Source: Nocardioides ochotonae
Lineage (GTDB): Bacteria; Actinomycetota; Actinomycetes; Propionibacteriales; Nocardioidaceae
Assembly: GCF_011420305.2 (NCBI RefSeq)
Contig: NZ_CP061769.1
Coordinates: 1,661,001-1,725,000, forward strand
DNA: 64,000 bases
Direction of reading: 5' to 3'
Shown: in pieces, positions 19,414 to 28,569 of the stretch
Position numbering within the stretch: position 1 is the first letter of the stretch
Layout: each line of letters opens with the position of its first letter
Notes under the pieces: model-generated
What the model saw: the letters and a program-made list of their open reading frames with translations, nothing else
The model's database searches: none
Told to the model about the DNA's origin: nothing
Translations under genes and position numbers: made by a program

Positions 19414-20901
19414 ATGATGAACCACATCAAGGAGCTCACCTCGGCTCAGATCGACCGAGCCTGCGGGGTACTGCTCGCGTCCGCGGTCGGCGATGCGCTC
19501 GGCGCTGGCTACGAGTTCGGTTCCGCCCTCTATGACGGCTGGCCGGGCATGATCGGCGGCGGCCTCGGCGGGTTCAAGCCAGGCGAGTGGACTGACGACA
19601 CCGCGCAAGCCATGGCGATCGCTCGGGTCGCGGCCAGCGGGGCGGACCTCCGCACCGCCGAGGCGCTCGACGCGATCGCGGCCGGCTTCGCTGCGTGGTA
19701 CGCCGACGGGCCGGCCGACGTGGGCATCCAGACCAGCGCGGTTCTGCGCCTCGCCGGCCGCGACGCGACTGCGGCCCAGATGACCGAAGCGGCGCAGACC
19801 GTGCACGAGCAGGAAGGACGCTCAGCGGGCAACGGATCGCTGATGCGCACCGCCCCGGTGGCGCTCGCCCACCTCGGCGACCCGGCTGCGCTGGTTGAGG
19901 CCGCCAAGGCAGTCAGTGCGCTGACACACCACGACCCGGTTGCCGGTGAGGGCGCGGCGCTGTGGTGCCTGATGATCCGCTACGCGGTCCTCCACGGCGC
20001 GCTCCCGACCGTCGACGACGTACTGCCGCTGCTGGGGAACACGGTCGAGGACTGGGCTGAGGTCCTCGCCGTCGCCCAGCACAGCCGCCCGAAGACCTTC
20101 ACCCAGAACGGCTGGGTGGTCGGTGCACTGCAGGCCGCCTGGTCGGCGATCACTCACACCGCAGTGCCCGACACCATGCCGTGTCACCACCTGCAGGAGT
20201 CGCTCGCCACGGCGATCGGCATCGGCCACGACACCGACACCGTCGCCGCGATCGCCGGCGCGCTGCTCGGCGCCAGGTGGGGGGCGAGTGCTGTGCCGCA
20301 GGAATGGCAGCGCCCCTTGCACGGCTGGGGCGCACCGGCAGCCGGGGCGGCGGTCCTGAGCGCGCTGGGGACGCTGACCATCCGCGGTGGCCGCCCCGAC
20401 GGGCACGGCTGGCCCACGGGCGAGCGCGTCGACTACGCGGCCTGGGGTGTGCGCGGGACCTGCGTGCCTCACCCGACCGTGGCGGGCGTCTGGATCGGCG
20501 ACGTCGGAGCCCTCGACGCGCTGCCCGAGGAGATCGACGCCGTCGTCAGCATGTGCCGGATCGGTACCGCGCAGGTTCCTACCGGTGCGATCAGCCACGC
20601 AGTGCGCCTGATCGACTCGAGGCCGGAAGACAACCCTAACCTCGATTTCGTCGTTGATGATGCGGCCAAGACGGTGCTGCGCCTGCGCGGCGAGGGGCGG
20701 CGGGTGTTCCTGCATTGCGTCGCCGGCCAGAGCCGGACTCCGACGGTCGCGGCGCGGGTCGGCGTCCTGGATGGGACGTCCCTGGTCCGGGCGTTGCAGG
20801 GGGTCGTCGACGTGCTGCCCGGGGCGCGGCCGCAGGACTGGCTGGTCGACGCCCTGCGCCGGCTCGACGACGCCGACGACAGCGGGTTGCGGCGCCGTTG
20901 A
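19414..20901 (+). CDS. ADP-ribosylglycohydrolase fused to dual-specificity phosphatase
   Basis: A 495-aa fusion starting at the ATG at 19414, behind GAGAGGAG. Residues 1 to about 320 are a DraG-type ADP-ribosylglycohydrolase: SAVGDALGAGYEFG, the metal-binding WTDDTAQAMA and GHDTDTVAAIAGALLGARWG are all present, so Mg/Mn-dependent removal of ADP-ribose is likely. Residues about 355-495 form a dual-specificity phosphatase-like domain with the Cys-x5-Arg loop HCVAGQSRTPT (near 433-443) intact. The pair could process ADP-ribosyl and phosphate ends of the same substrate. It is probably co-transcribed with the ARPP-1-like gene. Confidence 0.88.
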   Translation: MMNHIKELTSAQIDRACGVLLASAVGDALGAGYEFGSALYDGWPGMIGGGLGGFKPGEWTDDTAQAMAIARVAASGADLRTAEALDAIAAGFAAWYADGPADVGIQTSAVLRLAGRDATAAQMTEAAQTVHEQEGRSAGNGSLMRTAPVALAHLGDPAALVEAAKAVSALTHHDPVAGEGAALWCLMIRYAVLHGALPTVDDVLPLLGNTVEDWAEVLAVAQHSRPKTFTQNGWVVGALQAAWSAITHTAVPDTMPCHHLQESLATAIGIGHDTDTVAAIAGALLGARWGASAVPQEWQRPLHGWGAPAAGAAVLSALGTLTIRGGRPDGHGWPTGERVDYAAWGVRGTCVPHPTVAGVWIGDVGALDALPEEIDAVVSMCRIGTAQVPTGAISHAVRLIDSRPEDNPNLDFVVDDAAKTVLRLRGEGRRVFLHCVAGQSRTPTVAARVGVLDGTSLVRALQGVVDVLPGARPQDWLVDALRRLDDADDSGLRRR

Positions 20902-21135
20902 GCAGCGATGGCATCGTGGCCGCTGGACGGGGTGAAGGCCACCGGGCAGGAGATCTTCGACGTGCCGAGTCGCGCGTTCGCACGGCGGTGTCCAGGCGCT
21001 GATTTGCGAGATCCACGCCGCCGATGTGGTCCGCGCGGTACGAATGACACCCAGGTGGTTCCAGCGCCGCAAAACCGCGGCTGACGCGGAAGCACTCTGA
21101 CAATCTGGCGACAGAGTCGACCTTGGAGGGGCGGC

Positions 21136-24100
21136 ATGTTCTTCATCGACGATCGCATTCACTGGAGTGCCTCCGACCTGACCCGCGCCGCGGAGTGCGA
21201 GTACTCCCTCCTGCGAACCTTCGACTACAAGCTCGGCTGGGCCGAGCCGATCGAGGCGAAGCCGGATCCGCTGCTCGACCACATCGCGGGACTCGGCGAC
21301 CGGCACGAGGCACGGCTCCTGGCCGACCTCGAGGCCGCGGGCAGCATCGCCCGCCTGGAGCACGTCGTGCCGCCGTACACGGCCGCGAAGTTGGAGGCTG
21401 CACGGGACGACACCCTCAAGGCGTTCCTGGACGCACCCGAGGTGATCTACCAAGCGGCATTCTTCGACGGCGAGTTCTTCGGCTACGCCGACTTCGTAGA
21501 GGGCCGCGGCGACGGCTGGGCGGTCTGCGACGCGAAGCTGGCTCGCGTCGCCAAGCCGAGCGCTCTGCTCCAGCTGGGGGCGTACGCCGACCAGATCGCA
21601 CGGATGGGGCTCCCGGTCTCAGCGACGGTCTCGCTGTTGCTCGGAAACGGTGATCGCGCCGACTTCCGCACGGCCGATGTCCTCCCGGTATTCATCGAAC
21701 GCCGCGCCAGACTCCGCGAGATGCTGCACTCCCACCGCAGCGGTGCCACCCCGGTCAGGTGGGGCGACGAGCGGTACGTCGCGTGCGGGAGCTGCCCCGA
21801 GTGCCAGGCCGCGGCCGAGGCGACCGATGACCTCCTCGGCGTCGCCGGCCTTCGGATGGACCAGCGGCGAAAGCTGCGCAGCGCTGGAGTCCACACCATC
21901 ACCGCCCTTGCCACGACGTCGACCAGGCCCGCCGGCATGGCGCAGGCGACCTTCGAAAAGCTCCGCAATCAGGCACGCCTGCAGGCATGCCAAGCCCTTG
22001 CCGGCGCGGGCGCAGGGGTCGCCTACGAGTTGACGGACACCGCCGCGACCATGCTGACGCTGCTCCCCGCGCCCTCGGCAGGTGACCTGTTCTTCGATTT
22101 CGAGGGCGACCCGCTCTACGACGAGGGTGACCTCACACGCGTCGGCCTCGAGTACCTCTGGGGTGTCCTCGACACGGAGGAGCACTACCTGCCCATCTGG
22201 GCGCACAGCTCCGCGGAGGAGCGGGCCGCGTTCGTCGCGTTCATGGACCTCGTCGCCGAGCGCCGGGCCAAGCACCCGGACATGCACATCTATCACTACG
22301 CGCCCTACGAGACCTCGGCGTTGAAGCGGCTCGCGATGCGCTACCAGACCAGGGAGAAGGAGCTCGACGACCTGCTGCGCTCCGAGGTCTTCGTCGACCT
22401 GTACGCGACCGTGCGGGGGGCCGTGCGCGTCGGCCAGCCGTCGTACAGCATCAAGAAGCTTGAACCGCTCTATATGGGCGACCAGCTGCGTGCCGGTGAC
22501 GAGGATGCCGTCGGCGACGGTGGCGCGTCGGTTGTCGCCTACCACGAGTACCGGGAAGCGGTGGTCTCCGATCCGTCTGCTGCGGCGGCCCGTCTCGCCG
22601 CCTTGGCCGACTACAACGAGTACGACTGCCTCTCCACGCTCCGGCTGCGGGACTGGCTCCTCGATCGCGCCACCGACGCGGGCGTCCGCGACCGGATCGA
22701 GCCGCGGATCAAGAGCGTCCAAGGCGAGGAGCTCTCCGCCGACGACCCGCTGTTCACCGCGCTCATGGCCAAGTCAGGACCGGATCTCCCGAGCAGGCGC
22801 ACACCCGAGCAGCAGGCCTACGCCATGCTCGCCACGGCGCTGGACTACTTCCGCCGGGAACGCAAGCAGTTCTGGTGGGAGCACTTCGAACGTCTTGGTC
22901 ACCTCCGCGACGACTGGACGGGGGCGCGCGACGTCTTCATCGTCGAGTCCGCTGAGGTCGCGGCGGACTGGGCGGTGCCGCCCGGAAGGGCCACGAACGC
23001 CCGACGGACCGTGCGTCTGGTGGGCGACTGGACGCCGGGGAGCAAGCCTGCCGGCGGCGGCAGCCAGGTTGTCTACCGGACGCCGGCGCCCCCAGGAGCC
23101 ATGGCGCCGGACGGGGCGCCGTACGGCGCCGCGGCAAGCGCGAAGATCGAGGCCGACGCCGACGACCCACGGGTCGTGATCCTCACTGAGAGCCGCAAGC
23201 CCACGGAAACCTACGCTGACCTCCCTCTCGCTCTGGTGCCGGGCATGCCGCCCAGGACCGAGAAGCTCGAGGATGCGATCCGCGAGATCGCCGCCCAAGC
23301 GGCCGCCGCGGAAGTGCTCCCGAATCGCGCGGTCCTCGACATCCTCGCGCGCCGTGCGCCGCGGCTCGGCGGCGCGACTGTGATGCCTGCGAGCGGCTCG
23401 ACGATCGAGGACGTCGTCGCGGCTCTCATCGCCATGGACGATTCCTACCTCGCGATCCAGGGCCCGCCCGGCACCGGCAAGACCTTCAGCGGCTCGCGGG
23501 TGGTCAAGGAACTCGTCGAGAAGCACCACTGGCGCGTCGGCGTGGTTGCCCAATCGCACGCGGTGGTCGAACACATGCTCACCGGCATCGTGAAGGCCGG
23601 GCTCGACCCCGACCTCGTCGGCAAAGGCAAGCCCGAGGACCAGGCGCCGAACTGGACCCATCTCACCAAGGTGTCAAAGTTCCTCGACGAGCACGCCGCG
23701 ACGGGCTGCGTCGTCGGTGGTACGGCATGGGACTTCGCCAACGGCAACACGATCCCGCGCGGCAGGATCGACCTCCTGATCATCGACGAGGCAGGGCAGT
23801 TCTCCCTCGCACCGACCCTGGCCGCCTCGGTCGCGGCCGAACGGCTTCTCCTCCTGGGGGACCCGCAACAGCTACCGCAGGTCAGTCAGGGAACGCACGC
23901 GGAGCCGGTCGATGAATCCGCACTCGGCTGGCTCATGGATGGGCACGACACCCTTCCCGCCGAGCTCGGCTACTTCCTTGGCCAGTCCTACCGGATGCAC
24001 CCGGACCTGTGCGCGAAGGTTTCGACGCTCTCGTACGACGGCCGACTCAGCTCCGCGGCGCCGCCGCGGCGTCAGCTCGAGGGCGTCGTGCCTGGCCTCG

Positions 24101-24591
24101 GTGTCGTCTCACTCGACCACATCGGCAACCAAGTCGAGTCCGTCGAGGAAGCCGAGGAGATCGTCCGCCAGGTCCGGTCCTACGTCGGCCGGGTCTGGAC
24201 CGACCCTGGAGACTCCAGCACTCCGCGGCCGTTGACGCCGGCCGACGTCCTGGTGGTCGCCCCCTACAACGCCCAGGTGATCCGTATCCGCGAGACGCTG
24301 CGCGCGGCCGGCCTAACCCAGGTACGCGTCGGCACCGTCGACAAGTTCCAAGGGCAGGAAGCGCCCGTCGCGCTTGTCTCGATGACCGCCTCCTCACACG
24401 GGGATGTACCTCGCGGCATGGGCTTCCTGCTTAACCGGAACCGGGTCAACGTCGCTGTCTCACGAGCGCAATGGCGGGCCGTCGTCATCCGCTCGACCTC
24501 GCTCACGTCCTACATGCCTAGCAGCGCGCACGGACTGTTGGAGCTGGGCGCCTTCGTTGGCCTCTGTGGCGTGCGTGAAGCATCGGACTAG
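21136..24591 (+). CDS. TM0106-type RecB-like nuclease / RNase H-like / SF1 helicase fusion
   Basis: An 1151-aa protein. An N-terminal RecB/Cas4-like nuclease has DxK in WAVCDAKLARV, the QLGAYADQI helix, and cysteines that could bind an Fe-S cluster (C21 in AAECEYSLL plus the CGSCPEC triple near 216-222). Next is a DnaQ/RNase H-like domain with DFEGDPLYDEG (near 319) and the YNEYDCLSTL motif. Then comes a superfamily 1 helicase: Walker A GPPGTGKTF (near 776), Walker B IDEAGQFSLAP, motif III GDPQQLPQV, and VDKFQGQEAPV with VNVAVSRA near the end. The GGAGGGG before the ATG sets the start. It probably resects or clears DNA, possibly in defence. It lies alone, 234 bp after the ADP-ribosyl module. 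Confidence 0.88.
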   Translation: MFFIDDRIHWSASDLTRAAECEYSLLRTFDYKLGWAEPIEAKPDPLLDHIAGLGDRHEARLLADLEAAGSIARLEHVVPPYTAAKLEAARDDTLKAFLDAPEVIYQAAFFDGEFFGYADFVEGRGDGWAVCDAKLARVAKPSALLQLGAYADQIARMGLPVSATVSLLLGNGDRADFRTADVLPVFIERRARLREMLHSHRSGATPVRWGDERYVACGSCPECQAAAEATDDLLGVAGLRMDQRRKLRSAGVHTITALATTSTRPAGMAQATFEKLRNQARLQACQALAGAGAGVAYELTDTAATMLTLLPAPSAGDLFFDFEGDPLYDEGDLTRVGLEYLWGVLDTEEHYLPIWAHSSAEERAAFVAFMDLVAERRAKHPDMHIYHYAPYETSALKRLAMRYQTREKELDDLLRSEVFVDLYATVRGAVRVGQPSYSIKKLEPLYMGDQLRAGDEDAVGDGGASVVAYHEYREAVVSDPSAAAARLAALADYNEYDCLSTLRLRDWLLDRATDAGVRDRIEPRIKSVQGEELSADDPLFTALMAKSGPDLPSRRTPEQQAYAMLATALDYFRRERKQFWWEHFERLGHLRDDWTGARDVFIVESAEVAADWAVPPGRATNARRTVRLVGDWTPGSKPAGGGSQVVYRTPAPPGAMAPDGAPYGAAASAKIEADADDPRVVILTESRKPTETYADLPLALVPGMPPRTEKLEDAIREIAAQAAAAEVLPNRAVLDILARRAPRLGGATVMPASGSTIEDVVAALIAMDDSYLAIQGPPGTGKTFSGSRVVKELVEKHHWRVGVVAQSHAVVEHMLTGIVKAGLDPDLVGKGKPEDQAPNWTHLTKVSKFLDEHAATGCVVGGTAWDFANGNTIPRGRIDLLIIDEAGQFSLAPTLAASVAAERLLLLGDPQQLPQVSQGTHAEPVDESALGWLMDGHDTLPAELGYFLGQSYRMHPDLCAKVSTLSYDGRLSSAAPPRRQLEGVVPGLGVVSLDHIGNQVESVEEAEEIVRQVRSYVGRVWTDPGDSSTPRPLTPADVLVVAPYNAQVIRIRETLRAAGLTQVRVGTVDKFQGQEAPVALVSMTASSHGDVPRGMGFLLNRNRVNVAVSRAQWRAVVIRSTSLTSYMPSSAHGLLELGAFVGLCGVREASD

Positions 24592-25052
24592 GGCCCGAGC
24601 TGCCTCGCTCGCCAGGGGCGGTTCCCTGCCGCGTGGCGTAGTTTTCGGCGCGCCCCCAAGCCGCAGGCCCCCCCGGGTAGTCGGCGTCTGCGATCGAGAC
24701 GTGCCGGATGTCGTTTCCGGGCGCGAGGCTGTCGAAGCGTTCCAGCAAGGCCGTGTTGCCGCGCCGATGAGCGCCCCTGCACCGGTACCTGGCGGTCCAG
24801 CGGAAGAGCTCAGGCGGGCCTGGAGCCGCGGGAACAGTCCCGGGCACGTGCGAGCGGGAGATCCGATGTCCTCGGGCGCGCCGTCGGCTGCCAGAACTGC
24901 TGAGCCGTTCTCGGTCAGATCCACCGATTGTTGTGGAGCCATTCGTCCCATGGCCGCTGCGATTCGCGCGTACGTCGTCGAAGGCACGCGGATTCGCCAA
25001 TGCGGCGGGGCACAGTTGCATACTGGTGCCCGAACTGGCCAACTGCAGGTAA
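24592..25052. other. Intergenic stretch without a supported gene
   Basis: 461 bp lies between the helicase-nuclease and the SprT-like gene. Open frames here are arginine- and proline-rich and look like no protein I know. No repeat or clear promoter stands out. Confidence 0.5.
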
Positions 25053-25856
25053 ATGTCGGTGGCTGCCGATACCTTCAATCGCGTGAATCTTGTTGACGCA
25101 TACAGTCGAGCCCAGGCCCTCGTCGTGCAGCATGGGCTCGCAGGTTGGCAGATCGAGTTCGACCGCGCCAAGCGGCGCGCAGGCCAGTGCCGGGAAGCAA
25201 CCCGTGTGATTAGTCTGAGCGAGCCGCTCACGCGGCTGCATGACGAAGCGGAGGTTGTCGACACCATCCTGCATGAGATCGCACACGCACTCGTCGGGAC
25301 GAAGCATGGTCACGACGAGGTCTGGCGTGCCAAAGCAATCGCGATCGGGTGTAGTGGGGCGCGCTGCGTCGATGAGGACGCCCCGCGGGTGGAGGGAGAC
25401 TGGGTTGGGACATGCCCGGCCGGCCACACTCGCGAGCAGCACAAGCGACCTGAAGTTGTTTCTTCGTGCAGGCGGTGTAGCGATCGATTCTCAGTTGAAT
25501 CGCTCTACGAATGGACGTTCCGTGGCCGTCCCGCGACGATGCACCCGAACTACGTCCGGCAGCTCGAGAATCTTCGCGCCGGACGTACCACGACCCTGCT
25601 GCCTGTCGGCGCGCATGTTCGGCTTGTCGTCCCAGGGATCCACAATGGTTCCGTGGGGGTTGTCGTGAAGCGCGGCCGCACGAGTTACCACGTCCAGTTG
25701 GAAAACGCCCGCTTGCGTGTCTTGTTCGCGGGTGTTGAGCTTGTGGAGCGGCCAGAGACAGATCGGAGCGAGTCGCATTCGATGTCCCAGGGCACTGGTC
25801 GGTCAGCCTTTTTCGAGGATTGGGCCCTACCCCCGGATCTTGGACACGGGGTGTGA
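25053..25856 (+). CDS. SprT-like zinc metalloprotease, C-terminus replaced by IS end
   Basis: A 267-aa protein. The SprT-like core has LHEIAHALVG (HExxH at 74-78) with a further ligand in KHGHDEVW, followed by a zinc-ribbon region with cysteines in GTCPAGH and SSCRRC. Relatives (SPRTN/Wss1) cleave proteins crosslinked to DNA. Residues about 160-225 look like a small beta domain (VGAHVRLVVPGIHNGSVGVV). The last 8-9 residues are encoded by the end of an IS3 fragment that begins near 25827, so the original C-terminus is lost. The core is complete and probably still folds. Confidence 0.75.
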   Translation: MSVAADTFNRVNLVDAYSRAQALVVQHGLAGWQIEFDRAKRRAGQCREATRVISLSEPLTRLHDEAEVVDTILHEIAHALVGTKHGHDEVWRAKAIAIGCSGARCVDEDAPRVEGDWVGTCPAGHTREQHKRPEVVSSCRRCSDRFSVESLYEWTFRGRPATMHPNYVRQLENLRAGRTTTLLPVGAHVRLVVPGIHNGSVGVVVKRGRTSYHVQLENARLRVLFAGVELVERPETDRSESHSMSQGTGRSAFFEDWALPPDLGHGV

Positions 25857-26048
25857 TTACGCAGCGGTCGGCAGCGTAGCGGAGTAGCTGTTCTCGTAGG
25901 CGACTGGTGATTGGTAGCGGCACCAGGAATGGCGTCGCTTGGTGTTGTAGCGCGTCAGCCACTTGAAGAGCTGTCGGCGGCAGGTCAGCTCGTCGGTCCA
26001 GCAGGCGGCGTCTTGGAGGACCTCGCGTTTCAGCGTGGCGTTGAACGC
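25827..26048 (-). mobile_element. Solo end fragment of an IS3-family element
   Basis: About 220 bp matching the orfB end of the intact element at 27281. The protein frame reads FNATLKREVLQDAACW, RRQLFKWLTRYNTKRRHSW and ATLPTAA at the end. The two copies differ at many positions in both DNA and protein, so this is a relative, not a recent copy. Homology stops abruptly after the FNA codons at 26048. Confidence 0.8.
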
Positions 26049-26068
26049 GACGATCCGTTCGCTGGGTA

Positions 26069-26114
26069 TGTCAAGCGAGATTGGCCCCACTCTGACGGCC
26101 AGAAGTGGCCCCAC
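26069..26114. repeat. Possible IS21-type terminal repeat fragment
   Basis: The stretch begins TGTCAAGCGAGATTGGCCCC and carries two direct copies of TGGCCCCAC (26082-26090 and 26106-26114). Arrays of such repeats are typical of IS21-family ends. No istA or istB gene is present, so this would be a solitary scar joined to the IS3 fragment. Confidence 0.35.
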
Positions 26115-26216
26115 GTGACCGCCGGCGACGATCGAACAGCTTCGCAAGGTCGACGTTGAACCCGAGCACTGCAACGGCGATGGCTGCTCGATCGTCGGAA
26201 GGGTATGAGGATCCGC

Positions 26217-26777
26217 ATGGAGGACGACGTCTGCCGCGCCCTGGATGAGTTGCGCTCTGCATCCGAGCCCGGCCTGCTGCGTTATGCGTACCTGTTGTGC
26301 GGCAACATCGACGATGCCCAAGACCTCGTTCAGGAGGCGTTCCTTTCGCTCGCCAAGCGAGGCAGCTCGTTGAGCGCGGTCGAGCACCTCGACCGATACG
26401 CGATGCGCGCGATTCACAACCACTACGTCACCCAGTATCGCCGGGCCGAGATGATGAGACGGCTAGTCCCCAGGCTCCAACATCCGGACCGTGAGGCTCA
26501 GCAGCAGGACAACCAGGAAGCGATAGCAAGCAGAGACCAGTTGTGGCGGGCGTTGCGGCGTTTGAAGCCGAACCAAAGGTGCGCGCTGGTGCTGCGGTAC
26601 TACCTGGACTGGACCGATGCTGCGATCGCCGACGTGCTGGTCTGCTCACCCTCCACCGCGCGCAGCCACCTCGCCAGAGGCCTTGCGGAGATGAGAACGC
26701 ACTGGGACTTCGACAGCCATGCACCCTCCACGCAAACTATGGGGAAGAAGGACACCAACCGTGAACCTCGAATCTGA
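26217..26777 (+). CDS. SigE-family ECF RNA polymerase sigma factor
   Basis: A 186-aa protein. Sigma-2: LLRYAYLLCGNIDDAQDLVQ, then a YAMRAIHNHYVTQYRR core-binding helix. Sigma-4: LWRALRRLKPNQRCALVLRY, then TDAAIADVLVCSPSTARSHL. I choose the ATG at 26217 because GAGG lies 6 nt before it; the ATG at 26205 is almost on top of its own Shine-Dalgarno. The final codons overlap the next gene, a membrane protein, by 17 bp, the usual pattern for a sigma factor and its partner. The promoter region upstream is filled with IS remnants, so its expression may have changed. Confidence 0.85.
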   Translation: MEDDVCRALDELRSASEPGLLRYAYLLCGNIDDAQDLVQEAFLSLAKRGSSLSAVEHLDRYAMRAIHNHYVTQYRRAEMMRRLVPRLQHPDREAQQQDNQEAIASRDQLWRALRRLKPNQRCALVLRYYLDWTDAAIADVLVCSPSTARSHLARGLAEMRTHWDFDSHAPSTQTMGKKDTNREPRI

Positions 26778-27252
26778 GATCCAAGAGATGCTCCATGCCC
26801 GCGCGCGGGACGTACCCGAGTCGCTGCCCGCGCCCGGGAGCGACCGTCCGCCAGAGTTCCGTCGACGTCACCACCGATGGATGCCCGTCGTCGCAGGAGC
26901 CGCTGCGGCCGCTGTCGTGGCACTGCCCGTTGCATGGCAGGCGATGCGATCACCAGACCCAGGAGCCGGACCGTCAGCTGCATCTTCCTCATCGACGGTG
27001 ATCCCCACCCCGGCTACCTACAACCCCTCGGAGTTGAGGGCCAAAGGATCCGAGTTGCTCGACGCTAGCCGCCGCAACGAGATCCCCGAGATCGTCTCGG
27101 TGATCGCACAGCCTGACGACTCTGGGTTGCAGGTCGGTGTAAGCCCAGCAACGCTGGACCAGCATGGGTCGGACGAACTGGAGCGCATCTTTCAAGAGGT
27201 CGTCGACGTTCCCATCGAGATCCTCAAGCAGGAACCGATCGTGCCGGAGTGA
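26761..27252 (+). CDS. Single-pass membrane protein, probable partner of the sigma factor
   Basis: A 163-aa protein from a GTG at 26761 behind GAAGGA. There is a short cytoplasmic N-terminus with an acidic helix (LESEIQEMLHARARDV), one transmembrane segment near 40-60 (MPVVAGAAAAAVVALPVAW), a Ser/Pro-rich linker and an outside domain of about 85 residues. In actinobacteria the gene after a SigE-type factor often encodes such an anti-sigma-like membrane protein. No zinc anti-sigma HxxxCxxC motif is present. Role by context only. Confidence 0.65.
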   Translation: MNLESEIQEMLHARARDVPESLPAPGSDRPPEFRRRHHRWMPVVAGAAAAAVVALPVAWQAMRSPDPGAGPSAASSSSTVIPTPATYNPSELRAKGSELLDASRRNEIPEIVSVIAQPDDSGLQVGVSPATLDQHGSDELERIFQEVVDVPIEILKQEPIVPE

Positions 27253-27310
27253 ACCCCTCGCGCTTCTCTGCAGAGGGGTCTTACCCGCGGATCTTGGACA
27301 CGGGGTGTGA

Positions 27311-28207
27311 TTACGCAGCCGTGGGCAGCGTAGCGGTGTAGCCGGTCTCGTAGGCGACCGGCGAGGTGTAGCGGCACCAGGAGTGGCGTCGCTTCGTGTT
27401 GTAGCGGACGAGCCACCTGAAGACCTGCCTGCGGCACGTCAGTTCGCCGTTCCAGCAGGCGGCGTCTTGGAGGACCTCGCGCTTCATAGTGGCGTTGAAC
27501 GACTCCGCGAGCGCGTTGTCGGCCGACGAGCCGACCGCACCCATCGACTGGGTGACGCCGAGCTTCCTGCAGAGCTTGGCGTACGCCTTCGAGCAGTAGA
27601 CCGACCCGTGGTCGCTGTGAAAGATCGCGCCCTTGAGGCTGCCCCGGGTTGCGGCGGCAGCCTTGAGGGCGTCCTCGACGAGCTCGGTGCGCATGTGGTC
27701 AGCGATCGCCCACCCGGCCAGCCGACGGGAGTAGCAGTCGATCACGGTCGCCAGGTACAGGTTCGTCCCGTCCGCGAGCGGCAGGTAGGTGATGTCCCCG
27801 ACGTAGCGCCGGTTCGGGGTCTTGGCTGTGAAGTCCCGCTGGAGCAGATCCGGGTACTTCTGCCCTGACGGCTCGGGGATCGTGGTCCGCACCCGCCGCT
27901 TCTTCACGTAGCCACGGATGCCCTCCAGCCGCATCACCCGCGCGACGCGCTTGTGGTTCACCCGCTCACCGGCTGGCGCACTGTCGTTGAGCTCGGCGGT
28001 GATCCGCGGCGCCCCCTGGGTGCTGTCCTTGGCATGCACGGCCCTGATCCGCGTCGCGAGCTCGACATCAGCCCGAGCCCGCTCCTCGCGTGCCGGGGCA
28101 GCCTTGAGCCAGGCGTAGTAGGACGAGCGCTCGATCTCGACGAGCTCGCACAGTCGCTTCACCGGGTAGGTGGCGGAGTTGTCGGCGACGAACTGGAAGC
28201 GACTCAC
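27311..28207 (-). CDS. IS3-family orfB transposase (DDE)
   Basis: A 298-aa protein. N-terminal HTH_21 region (SRFQFVADNSATYPVKRLCE), then the rve core with D in YVGDITYLPLADGTN, D in FHSDHGSVYCS and E in NALAESFNATMKREV. All catalytic residues are present and the length is normal. Its start overlaps the orfA stop by 4 bp. It could be translated by re-initiation, or by frameshift to an OrfAB fusion as in relatives. Confidence 0.92.
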   Translation of the reverse strand: MSRFQFVADNSATYPVKRLCELVEIERSSYYAWLKAAPAREERARADVELATRIRAVHAKDSTQGAPRITAELNDSAPAGERVNHKRVARVMRLEGIRGYVKKRRVRTTIPEPSGQKYPDLLQRDFTAKTPNRRYVGDITYLPLADGTNLYLATVIDCYSRRLAGWAIADHMRTELVEDALKAAAATRGSLKGAIFHSDHGSVYCSKAYAKLCRKLGVTQSMGAVGSSADNALAESFNATMKREVLQDAACWNGELTCRRQVFRWLVRYNTKRRHSWCRYTSPVAYETGYTATLPTAA

Positions 28208-28569
28208 CAGCGCGTCTCCCCGGCGAAATACTTGGCCGCCCGTTGGAGGATCTCCCGCTCTGTGGTCAGCTTGGTCGTCTCGGCCCGCAGCGCCGCGTTC
28301 TCGGCCTCGAGCCGGGCGATCTTCTGCTCCGGTGTCTCACCGGCCGGTGGTGATGAGCTGGCCATCGGCTTGGACTGCAACTGGGTGGAGGTCAACGTCC
28401 CGTCAGCAGCGGTCTTCTTGCCGGTCCCGTAGATCTCGAGCCAGTGCCGCAACGTGCCGCGCACGATGCCGAGGTCCTCAGCGATGCCGCGGACCGTGGC
28501 GCCCGGGGTGGACTCGTACAAGTCAACGGCCTGACGACGGAACTCCTCGGAGTAGTTCTTCCTGGCCAT
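28204..28569 (-). CDS. IS3-family orfA
   Basis: A 121-aa protein from the ATG ending at 28569 (MARKNYSEEFRRQAVDLYES). It has the HTH_Tnp_1 domain (IAEDLGIVRGTLRHWLEIYG) and a C-terminal coiled coil (KIARLEAENAALRAETTKL) that mediates multimerisation in the family. A longer start at 28620 would run into the terminal repeat and is unlikely. Confidence 0.9.
   Translation of the reverse strand: MARKNYSEEFRRQAVDLYESTPGATVRGIAEDLGIVRGTLRHWLEIYGTGKKTAADGTLTSTQLQSKPMASSSPPAGETPEQKIARLEAENAALRAETTKLTTEREILQRAAKYFAGETRW

Noticed and set aside
24592..25052. A gene on either strand between the helicase and SprT genes.
   Set aside because: The open frames are Arg/Pro-rich, lack a ribosome site and resemble no protein.
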